A stretch of 64,000 nucleotides of DNA from Bog-473 sp963753115 (lineage in GTDB: Bacteria; Actinomycetota; Acidimicrobiia; Acidimicrobiales; RAAP-2). Within the stretch, counting starts at the first letter, position 1. Every line of letters begins with the position of its first letter. Under the pieces are notes generated by a model. It did no database searches. It was given only the letters and a program-made list of their open reading frames with translations, and was not told the origin of the DNA. Made by a program: the position numbers and the translations under genes. Below, piece after piece: positions 42,028 through 49,438 of the stretch. The DNA is taken from the NCBI GenBank assembly GCA_963753115.1, contig CAVWBB010000002.1, positions 1 to 64,000 on the forward strand, given 5' to 3'.

Positions 42028-43248
42028 ATGACTACCTTAGAGACCTACCGCTATAGCGCCCTCGACGAGAGCGGCAACAAGGTCAGCGGGACCGAGAAGG
42101 CTGCGTCCGTCAGCGCGGCGCACCTCATGCTCATTCAGCGCGGACTCCAGCCGATCGACGTCAAGGAGCACAAGAGCGTCCTCAAGTTCGAGATCACGAA
42201 GAAGACGGTCTCGCGCAAGGAGGTCATGCACTTCTCCCGGCAGCTGAGCGTGTTCGTCGAGGCCGGCATCCCGATCATGGAGGCCTGGAGGTCATCGCAG
42301 AGGAGACGACCGACAAGCTCCTCAAGAAGGTGCTTCCTCGACATGGTCGGCGAGCTCCAGGCCGGAGACACTTTCGCCTCAGCGGCGGCCGTCACATCCC
42401 GAGGCGTTTCCCCGCTACTACGTCGCCGTCCTCGAGTCGGCGGAACTGACCGGAACCCTCGACACCGTGCTGCTCGAGCTCGCCCAATACCTCGAGACGG
42501 ACATCGAGGCTCGCTCGGCGGTGACATCGGCCCTGATCTACCCGGCCGTCGTGGCCGTCATGGCCATCGTCACCGTCGTCGTCCTGGCGACGTTCGTCCT
42601 CCCGAAGTTCAGGACCTTCTTCTCCTCGCTCAATGCGAAGCTTCCGCTTCCGACGCGGATGCTGCTGAGCATTTCGGGCTTCATCAGCACTGGTGGTGGG
42701 CCATCGCCGCGGTGATCCTGCTCGCGGTCGTCTCCTTCGTCGCGTTGCGGCGCTCGCGGCGAGGTCGGGCATGGCTGGACTCGGTGATCCTGAAGCTTCC
42801 CGTAGCCGGCGGCCTCCTGCAGGCCGCCATCGTCGAGCGGGTATGCCGCGTCCTGGCCTCGCTCGTCACGGCTGGCGTCGACCTTCCTCGGGCCATGGCC
42901 GTCACCGCCGAGGCCTCGAACAACGCGGTCTACACCAAGGGCATCAACCACATCCGGGAGCAGATGATGGAAGGGCAGGGACTTGCGGTCCCGCTGGCGG
43001 AGACCGGGCTGTTCCCGGGTGCGGCCCGCCAGATGTTCCGGGTCGGCGAAGAGACGGGAACGCTGGACAAGCAGCTCTCGACGGCGGCCGCCTTCTACCA
43101 CCGGGAGCTCGAGATCAAGGTCAAGCACTTCACGAGCTTGTTCGAGCCGGCCATCATCATCTTCATGGGCCTGATCGTCGGCTTCGTCGCCGTCGCGCTG
43201 GTCTCGGCCATGTACGGGATCTACCGCCAAGTCAACGTCGGCGGTTAG
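42028..43248 (+). CDS. pilC: Type IV pilus inner-membrane platform protein PilC
   Basis: Polytopic GspF-family platform protein on which PilB and PilT act. ATG 42028 gives M-T-T-L-E-T-Y-R-Y-S-A-L-D-E-S-G-N-K-V, the usual N-terminus, and the frame stays open to 43248. Residues of about 90-220, however, are read wrongly. In other frames that stretch gives E-V-I-A-E-E-T-T-D-K-L-L-K-K-V and P-R-Y-Y-V-A-V-L-E-S-A-E-L-T-G-T-L, then a transmembrane helix at 42540-42610. Compensating indels near 42290, 42400 and 42690 explain it. The C-terminal GspF domain (R-V-G-E-E-T-G-T-L-D-K-Q-L, then the last helix) is normal. About 405 residues. Confidence 0.9.
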   Translation: MTTLETYRYSALDESGNKVSGTEKAASVSAAHLMLIQRGLQPIDVKEHKSVLKFEITKKTVSRKEVMHFSRQLSVFVEAGIPIMEAWRSSQRRRPTSSSRRCFLDMVGELQAGDTFASAAAVTSRGVSPLLRRRPRVGGTDRNPRHRAARARPIPRDGHRGSLGGDIGPDLPGRRGRHGHRHRRRPGDVRPPEVQDLLLLAQCEASASDADAAEHFGLHQHWWWAIAAVILLAVVSFVALRRSRRGRAWLDSVILKLPVAGGLLQAAIVERVCRVLASLVTAGVDLPRAMAVTAEASNNAVYTKGINHIREQMMEGQGLAVPLAETGLFPGAARQMFRVGEETGTLDKQLSTAAAFYHRELEIKVKHFTSLFEPAIIIFMGLIVGFVAVALVSAMYGIYRQVNVGG

Positions 43249-43570
43249 CGGTCACCATGTCGGACTTCCTGGCGTGATGTGCAGATCCGCAGGCCGTTTC
43301 TTCGCGACACAAATTCGTTGCGCAAGACGCTAAAGGTCGTCCTCCGTTGTCGATATCTAGGCAATGTTCTCCGAGAGCGCAGACACAACGGGAAAGCAAC
43401 AAAACATCAACTCACCAGGGCAAATAGTACTGAGTTGCTTGAAAAATCGCCGATTGCAGGGTTACAATGGCCGTTGCCATCAATGGCATCTTGGCGAAAC
43501 GGAGGGTCCAGCCGGATACCTCTATCCAACACATAGAGACGGGCCGGCGAGCCCGACCAAGAAAGGCGGT
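43249..43570. other. Upstream region of the major pilin
   Basis: About 320 bases, visibly more AT-rich than the rest of the window, with no credible gene. It contains the promoter candidate at 43439-43468 and a TGCCAT-CA-ATGGCA dyad near 43476-43489 in the leader. An AT-rich island of this kind is a natural binding target for Lsr2-type proteins. Confidence 0.5.
43439..43468 (+). promoter_or_regulatory. Sigma-A-type promoter candidate for the major pilin
   Basis: TTGAAA (43439-43444) and TACAAT (43463-43468) are separated by 18 bases, close to the vegetative consensus and rare in DNA this GC-rich. Transcription would begin near 43475, leaving a leader of about 95 bases before ATG 43571. Confidence 0.55.
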
Positions 43571-43979
43571 ATGGCGCGTGTTTAAGCGTTATCGCGAAAT
43601 TATGGAGCGCAGGCAGTCGGGCGAGCCAGCGAAAGCGGCTTCACCCTGATCGAACTGCTCATCGTCATTGTGGTGCTCGGCATCCTCGCCGCGATCGTGG
43701 TCTTCTCCCTGACGGGTGTGACGCGGTCAGAGCAAGCCGGCTGCGTGCACCACGGACGCGAAGTCGGTGGAGGTTGCCGCCGACGCGTACCAGGCCGCCA
43801 CACGGGCGCTGGCCCACCACGATCGACGCGCTGACGCGGGACGCCCAGTACCTGCACTCGCTGCCGGCGACGGCCAACGGCTACGCGATCAGCTCGACAG
43901 CGACAGACGGTTCAGGTTGCGATCGGCGCTACCGGGTCGCCGTTCGACGTTCACCGGAGCTTGCGGCACCATCTCGTAG
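43571..43979 (+). CDS. pilA: Type IV major pilin (PilA-like), frameshifted
   Basis: Short structural pilin of about 135 residues. ATG 43571 has AAAGGCGG upstream but its frame stops after four codons. One base later it reads F-K-R-Y-R-E-I-M-E-R-R-Q-S-G-E, and after another shift near 43625, S-E-S-G-F-T-L-I-E-L-L-I-V-I-V-V-L-G-I-L. This is the textbook prepilin cut site and helix. The head reads A-K-S-V-E-V-A-A-D-A-Y-Q-A-A-T, then W-P-T-T-I-D-A-L-T. It ends T-F-T-G-A-C-G-T-I-S with a stop at 43979. Small size, its own promoter and a strong terminator mark it as the probable major subunit. Confidence 0.78.
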
Positions 43980-44001
43980 TAGCGACACAGTTAGATGCGA
44001 A

Positions 44002-44036
44002 CCAAAGCGCCCGGCCCTCCGGGCCGGGCGCTTTGG
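44002..44036 (+). terminator. Very strong hairpin after the major pilin
   Basis: A perfect 16-bp stem with a 3-base loop: CCAAAGCGCCCGGCCC (44002-44017), TCC, then the exact complement at 44021-44036, followed by CTTTCGC. It starts 23 bases after the pilin stop and precedes pilT, so it would isolate abundant pilin mRNA from the rest of the cluster. Confidence 0.85.
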
Positions 44037-44081
44037 CTTTCGCACGGAACGACGTGCACCGAAAGAGACGGAAGTGACGCC

Positions 44082-45175
44082 GTGACCTACAACGAACGAA
44101 TCGACCCGTGGCTGCAGGTCCTCTGGGACCAGCAGGGTTCGGACCTGCTGCTCGCCAGTGGCTCGAAGCCACGGGTCAGGGTGGACGGTGGTCTCCGCCC
44201 GCTCGAGAGCGAGCCGGTGCTGACGGGCGCCGAGATCGCAGACCTCGTTCACGACATGTTGAGCCCCGAGCAGGAGGCGATCCTGAAGGAGCACCAGGAC
44301 GTCGACTTCTCGCTCACGTGGCAGGACAAGGCCCGGCTGCGTGGCAGTGCCTTCCGCCAGAAGGGCGAGCTGGCGCTGGCCCTCCGGATGATCCCCTCCG
44401 ACATCCCCAGTTTCGACGAGCTCGGACTGCCACCGATCGCCGAGTGGCTGGCCCGACTCCCCCGTGGCCTCGTGCTCCTCACGGGTCCGACCGGATCCGG
44501 CAAGTCGACCACCCTCGCCTCCATCATCGCCCGCATCAACGAGACGCGGGCTCTGCACATCCTCACCATCGAGGATCCCGTCGAGTACGTCCACGAGCAC
44601 AACCTCTCTGCCGTCAACCAGCGCGAGATCGGCCTCGACAGCCCGTCGTTCGAACGGGCCCTGCGCTCCGCCCTCCGCGAGGACCCCGACGTCCTCCTCG
44701 TCGGCGAGATGCGCGACCTCGAGTCGATTCAGCTCGCCCTGACCCTGGCCGAGACGGGCCACCTCGTCTTCTCGACCCTGCACACCAACGACGCCGCCCA
44801 GGCGATCGACCGGATCATCGACGTGTTCCCGGCCTTCCGGCAGGAGCAGATCCGGGTGCAGCTCGCGGCATCCCTCGGTGCGGTCATCGCTCAGCGCCTG
44901 GTGCCGCGGATCGGCGGCGGCATGGTCGCCGCCTTCGAGATCCTGGTGGCGAACAACCCCGTGCGGAACCTCATCCGGGAGGGAAAGACCAACCAGCTGC
45001 TCAACGTCATCACGACGAACCAGCAGGAAGGCATGTGCACCCTGGAGGCCAGCCTGGTGGACCTGATTCGACGTCGGACGTGGTCACCTACGATGACGCC
45101 ATGGCCATCTCGGCGCACCCCAAGGAGCTCGAGCGCATGCTCAGCCACCGGGGTGCCATGCTCTCCACTGCGTGA
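44082..45175 (+). CDS. pilT: Type IV pilus retraction ATPase PilT, 3' frameshift
   Basis: Cytoplasmic ATPase that depolymerises the pilus, powering twitching and uptake. It starts at GTG 44082 and has the PAS-like N-domain (G-S-D-L-L-L-A-S-G-S-K-P-R-V-R-V) and Walker A G-P-T-G-S-G-K-S-T. It then has the Asp box T-I-E-D-P-V-E-Y, Walker B R-E-D-P-D-V-L-L-V-G-E-M-R-D, and the His box G-H-L-V-F-S-T-L-H-T-N-D. The PilT-specific A-I-R-N-L-I-R/E-x-K-xx-Q region is present as V-R-N-L-I-R-E-G-K-T-N-Q-L. Near 45070 one base is lost or gained. The true C-terminus (V-V-T-Y-D-D-A-M-A-I-S-A-H-P) ends at 45175, against 45182 in the original frame. Confidence 0.92.
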
Positions 45176-45222
45176 CACCTGAGACCTCCCTACGACGCGG
45201 CCCGAACCTGCCGTACTCGCTC

Positions 45223-45901
45223 GTGGCGGGCGTCACGCCCTGCCGTGGGGGCTGGCTCGTCGCCGGCAGCCAAGCTCCAAGGCACGATCTTCTGCTCCCG
45301 AGGACCCAGTCCGGATAGACAGCTTCGTCGACGTGGTCGACATGCGCCCGGCATATTCCGTCATCGCCCTGAACGCCCCGGTGGGCGGCCTCGACAAGGC
45401 CGCAGTCGGCGGCCGAAGCTGTGACCGGGAGGCGAGAGCTCCTTCTCGGTCGGCGGGCGTCCGCGGTGAAGAGCGCGCCGGTCGCGGTCGATTCGCCTGA
45501 AGGCACCGAGCTGCTGCCCGACAACATCGACGCCATCAGCCGGACCCTTCTCCCCCGCTACCAGGAGGTCGCTCGCGAGATGGCGCCGTTTCGGCAACGC
45601 ACCGATCTATGAAGTGAACGCCGACCTGAGCTTCTTTCAGCTGAACGACGACGTCCCGATGCGCTGGTCGAAGTACTCGGAGAAGGGCATGGCGGAGCGG
45701 CGCGACCTTGGTGGAGGCGAAGATGCCCGGCGTCGCTCAGGATCATCGACAGCCGAGGTTCCCGGAGCCTCCCTGTCGCACCTGCTCGATGCAGCTGCGA
45801 TCCTCTGGACGGCCAGAAGGATCTTCGCCAAGGCCGCCATCCGCATCCCGAGCGATCCCGAATGGGACGAGCAGGGACTGCGGATGGAGCTCGTTCGCTA
45901 G
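45223..45901 (+). CDS. DUF429 (predicted RNase H-like fold) protein, frameshifted
   Basis: Joined frames give about 225 residues. V-A-G-V-T-P-C-R-G-G-W-L-V-A-G-S is the G-V-D-x-x-x-G-G-W-like first strand of DUF429, with Thr in place of the usual Asp. Then follow C-D-R-E-A-R-A-L-L-G-R-R, Y-E-V-N-A-D-L-S-F-F-Q-L-N-D-D, H-L-L-D-A-A-A-I-L-W-T-A-R-R and a conserved end D-E-Q-G-L-R-M-E-L-V-R. Frame changes occur near 45300, 45590 and 45710-45740. The family is predicted to have an RNase H-like nuclease fold, with no proven activity. It lies between pilT and the converging pilD. The start is uncertain. Confidence 0.62.
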
Positions 45902-45930
45902 GGGCTGGCCGCAGCCAGTCGGGCGTCCAA

Positions 45931-46712
45931 TCAGATCGTGTAGTGGGTGAAGGGTCGCAGAAGCTCGGGACCGGCGAACACGGCGACGGCGCACCCCGAG
46001 GCCAGAAAGACGCCGTAGGGCACCCGGCTCTGCCGCTCCATGTGCTTGGTCGCGATCAAGCCAGATGCCCGACCACAGCGCCGATGAGGTTCGCCGCGAA
46101 GAAACCCAGGAAGACGTAGCCGATACCCAGCCACCCGAGCGAGAGGCCGAGGACGACGGACAGCCGCACGTCCCCGAAACCCAGGAGCCGCGGACTGGCG
46201 AGATTCATGGCGAAGAACACGACGAACCATCCCGCCGCGCAGAGGACCCCGACCAGATAGGCGTGCCAATTGTCCGTCACCGCTGCCGGCAAGAGCAGCA
46301 GCGCAGCCACGACCACGGTGAGCGGGTACACGATCTTCTTCGGAAGGATCATCTGTTCGACGTCGATGCACGAGAGCGCCAAGAGCCCCGCAAACAGGGC
46401 GAGGAAGGCCGGGAGATCCCACCTGTACCCGAAACGGGCAGCCGTGCCGGCGAAGAGGGCGGCACAGCACAACTCGACCAGCGGATAGCGAGGGGAGATC
46501 GGCGCCTGGCAGTGCCGGCAACGGCCCCGGAGCAGCAGCCAGGACACAACGGGGATGTTGTCCATCTCCCTGATCGGCGTGCCGCACGACGGGCAGGCGG
46601 ACCGAGGCGAAACGATCGACTCGCCTCTGGGTACCCGGTAGATGACGACATTCAAGAACGATCCGACGGCCAGGCCCAGAACGGCGCACAGCCCAATCAG
46701 CAATCCGAGCAT
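45931..46712 (-). CDS. pilD: Prepilin peptidase / N-methyltransferase PilD, 3' frameshift
   Basis: Membrane aspartic protease that cleaves the prepilin leaders of this locus and N-methylates the new end. The N-terminal methyltransferase-like domain has the zinc cysteines C-P-S-C and C-R-H-C. The two catalytic aspartates are in L-S-C-I-D-V-E-Q-M-I-L-P and the G-x-G-D motif G-F-G-D-V-R-L-S. The main frame ends at 46056, but the last helix continues in another frame (M-E-R-Q-S-R-V-P-Y-G-V-F-L-A-S-G, then F-A-G-P-E-L-L) to 45931, so a one-base shift is near 46063. It is the only minus-strand gene of the pilus locus. Confidence 0.93.
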
Positions 46713-46913
46713 GCCAGCGCGATCTAGCGGTCTGCTGGCGGCGTCATCGACGCAACGCTACTGGTCAGGGCATTTCTCCTGTTGGATCGTGCGCACTGTT
46801 TGTCCGGCGTATCGGAAGGTCGACAGTCCCCCTTTTTCGACGTCAGGCTGGCTAACCTGCCACGTACCCGTAGCTGGCAAGCTCCACCTGGTTCACGGTC
46901 ACTCAAACGAGGA

Positions 46914-48401
46914 ATGGCGAACACTCTCCCGGTTCCTGACGTCGACACAGCCGACACCAAGCAGTCGTGGTTCACGCGTCCGCTTTCCACTCCGTGGTGT
47001 GTCGTCGGATACATCGTGGCCACCGGCGTCTTCATGGCGTGCATCGCGATACCCGGTGGCCCCGCGGTCGGCGACGCGTTCGAGATCATCTATCCGACCT
47101 GGGCGGTCGCACACGGGCAGCTGGTGTGCATGTACCCCCCTCACCCCGCCAGCGTTCCCGCCTACGCCTCGCCAGTTTTTCCGCTGATCAATGGCGCTGT
47201 TGGATTCGTCACACAAATAGGCCACGGCGCCACCTTCCCGACCGGACCCGCGCTCGGGCACAATTGCAATCACGCCATCGACGCCATGGTGCGCTGGTCC
47301 GAGAAGACGGGGGCGGTTTTCCCGACCCTGTGGAGCGCCTGCGTCGGTTGGCTCGTCCTCATGGGGGGATTGCTCTCGGTTCTCCGGGCCTCCGGGAGAG
47401 GACGGACGGGCTGGGAGCCGGCGACGCTCGTTCTCGTGGCCTGCCTCCCGCCCTTGTGGATGAGCATTGAGATGTACGCCCATCCACAGGACATCGTGGC
47501 CATGGGTTTCTCACTCGCTGCGCTTGGCTTCGCACTCCGCTCCCGGTGGATCGGTTCCGGCGTCTTCACCGCATTGGCCGTGCTCGCGCAACCCTTCGGC
47601 ATCCTCGTCGCCATTCCGCTGTTCGTGGTCGCACCAGCCGCGCAAAAACTCCGCTACGTGATCGGAGCCGTTGTGGGAGTAGTCGTCATCGACCTGCCTC
47701 TTCTGCTCTTGACCTCCGGATCCGCCGCCCACACCATCTTCCTTGGTTCAGGAAACGCCGTCGGCCGTGGCACGACGGTGTTGTGGGAGATCCATCTTCC
47801 CAGCACGCTCCTCGTTCAGGTATCTCGCATCGCCCCACTCGTTGCTTGTCTTCTCGTGGCATGGCTCGTACAACGCCGACTCGGATCTGCTGCACTGCAG
47901 CCTCCCGCCTTGGTTTCGCTCGTCGCCGTCTGTCTGAGCCTTCGTCTCGTCTTCGAGGACAACCTCTTCTCCTACTACTTCCTGGCGTTGGCGGTCATCC
48001 TGGTCGTGGTCGACGTCGTGCACGGTCACATCCGCCAGACGGTCATCGCCTGGCTGATCATGGTTTCGCTGGTCTACAGCGAGCCGGTCATCTTCGTATG
48101 GCGGCACTCATGGGATGAAAATGCCAGGCACTGGCTGCCGGTCATCGTCATGATTGTCGCTCTGTTGCTGATCATGCGCGACGTGCTGCGCCATGCCGCG
48201 GGATGGAACACGTTCATGTGGATCGCGACGGTGATCACCACATTGGTCGTCTGGCCGCTGTCCAACGATCCATTCAACCGCCATCCCTCCCAATGGGTCT
48301 GGCAGGTGGTCTTGGTGTCCATCGGCGTGGTGCTCGCCGTGACGCCCCTCTGGACAATCATTCGAGAGCAGGCCACCCCGTCGCCCGTTGAGACAGCCTG
48401 A
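46914..48401 (+). CDS. Polytopic membrane protein, GT-C/GT87-like candidate
   Basis: A 495-residue protein with about 10-12 helices; ATG 46914 has ACGAGGA just upstream. The first large outside loop contains D-A-F-E-I-I-Y-P-T-W-A-V-A-H-G-Q-L-V-C, an acidic-plus-aromatic loop like those of lipid-linked GT-C glycosyltransferases such as the GT87 mannosyltransferases. E-M-Y-A-H-P-Q-D follows helix 5. I cannot confirm the family. If it is a glycosyltransferase, surface glycosylation (possibly of pilins) would fit its place beside pilD. Divergent from pilD across about 200 bases. Confidence 0.55.
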   Translation: MANTLPVPDVDTADTKQSWFTRPLSTPWCVVGYIVATGVFMACIAIPGGPAVGDAFEIIYPTWAVAHGQLVCMYPPHPASVPAYASPVFPLINGAVGFVTQIGHGATFPTGPALGHNCNHAIDAMVRWSEKTGAVFPTLWSACVGWLVLMGGLLSVLRASGRGRTGWEPATLVLVACLPPLWMSIEMYAHPQDIVAMGFSLAALGFALRSRWIGSGVFTALAVLAQPFGILVAIPLFVVAPAAQKLRYVIGAVVGVVVIDLPLLLLTSGSAAHTIFLGSGNAVGRGTTVLWEIHLPSTLLVQVSRIAPLVACLLVAWLVQRRLGSAALQPPALVSLVAVCLSLRLVFEDNLFSYYFLALAVILVVVDVVHGHIRQTVIAWLIMVSLVYSEPVIFVWRHSWDENARHWLPVIVMIVALLLIMRDVLRHAAGWNTFMWIATVITTLVVWPLSNDPFNRHPSQWVWQVVLVSIGVVLAVTPLWTIIREQATPSPVETA

Positions 48402-48488
48402 CCCCGCAGAGGTCCCCTCGAGTTGCGTGACCTCATCATGTACTTCCGCAACACAACGGATCGACAATTGCGCCCCTGAGTAGGTCTT

Positions 48489-48824
48489 TTGGCTTATTCG
48501 TGTGGCCAACGGTCCGATCTACAACATGAGGAGAGAGCTCCGTCGTTCGGTGCGGAACGACAACTCTACGAGGAGCTCCAACCGATCATGCGACTCTCTG
48601 AGATGTACGGCGAACAGGACACGCGGACGTTCGAAGAGCGACGGGCCGAGGTCGTCGCGATCGTTCGCTCGGCGGCGGACTTCGAGGGCACCGACGCTGG
48701 CTTGCGCTCCATCTTCCTGGCCATGAGCCAGGCCGAAACCGAGCTGGAGTTCGACCAGGCGTTCAACTCGCTGGTTTCCTCGCTCAGCGAGAACACCGTC
48801 CGCTTCCTGCAGTCGGCCTATTGA
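48489..48824 (+). CDS. Small acidic helical protein of unknown function
   Basis: The reliable part is M-R-L-S-E-M-Y-G-E-Q-D-T-R-T-F-E-E-R-R-A-E-V onward (ATG 48588), an all-helical acidic protein ending N-T-V-R-F-L-Q-S-A-Y. Upstream, GTG 48502 opens V-A-N-G-P-I-Y-N-M-R-R-E in another frame. It merges into E-R-Q-L-Y-E-E-L-Q-P-I if one base is added or lost near 48535-48550, giving about 107 residues. Not recognised. A hairpin terminator follows the stop by 6 bases. Confidence 0.5.
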   Translation: MAYSCGQRSDLQHEERAPSFGAERQLYEELQPIMRLSEMYGEQDTRTFEERRAEVVAIVRSAADFEGTDAGLRSIFLAMSQAETELEFDQAFNSLVSSLSENTVRFLQSAY

Positions 48825-48830
48825 GCAGTT

Positions 48831-48862
48831 CTCATCACGCCTTGGACGTACGGCGTGATGAG
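48831..48862 (+). terminator. 11-bp hairpin after the small acidic gene
   Basis: CTCATCACGCC (48831-48841) and GGCGTGATGAG (48852-48862) form a perfect stem over a 10-base loop, starting 6 bases after the stop at 48824. Confidence 0.65.
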
Positions 48863-48928
48863 TAGGCGCAGGGATCGCGTCGCCGTCACGCCGAACGTGT
48901 TCCGGTGATCCCTGGGAGAATGGCGTCC

Positions 48929-49250
48929 ATGGCAACGGATGGCGACGTAAATCCGGCTGACCCCAGCGCATCGACTCTGGACGATGTGACAGAACAGTCA
49001 CGCGAGGAAGCAGGCGCGGTGGGCTTCGACCACTGGCGCAGGCAATCCTCGGCCATCGGCGGCATCGGCACCGGCATCGCTCGGGGCCTGCAGGCCGTCT
49101 TCGCTCCCCCCGCCGACGAGATTGCGATCGTGGCCGCCGTGCCGGGCGAGCCACCTGACGCCGACCAGCGTGTGCGAGTGGTCCTCGACCCCGACGATCC
49201 GACGAAATCCGTGGCCATCATGCCGGGGGCATCGGTCGACCCTGTCGGGC
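48929..49250 (+). CDS. Small actinobacterial hypothetical protein, 3' end uncertain
   Basis: ATG 48929 with GGGAG upstream opens a soluble acidic protein containing F-D-H-W-R-R-Q-S-S-A-I-G-G-I-G-T-G-I-A. It continues E-P-P-D-A-D-Q-R-V-R-V-V-L-D-P-D-D-P, a pattern I associate with short uncharacterised actinobacterial proteins. Natural-looking sequence ends near V-A-I-M-P-G (about 49230). Beyond that the frame stays open without a stop, through the operator region and into the P450. So the natural stop has probably been lost by a frameshift rather than the two being a real fusion. Confidence 0.5.
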
Positions 49251-49395
49251 CCCACGGACGGGACGCCCCAGACCTGAACCTCCTCGCGGGGCGTGACCAG
49301 GTGCATCCGCTTCCTGACAGGACCACGTGGGCCACCACGACGTCGCTGGCCAAGCGCATGTTTGACGCAGTCGGCTCCCGGACTTATCATCCGGG

Positions 49396-49418
49396 GTATC
49401 GGACAGTGTGTCCGATAC
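49396..49418. promoter_or_regulatory. Perfect palindromic operator candidate before P450 / TetR
   Basis: GTATCGGACA-GTG-TGTCCGATAC has 10-bp perfect arms with a 3-base centre, 21 bases before the P450 ATG. The P450 gene is followed immediately by a TetR-family regulator, whose autoregulated operators typically look like this. Strong candidate for the site at which the TetR protein represses the P450-TetR-oxidoreductase operon. Confidence 0.75.
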
Positions 49419-49438
49419 ATCAGAGGAGTTGTCGTTCC

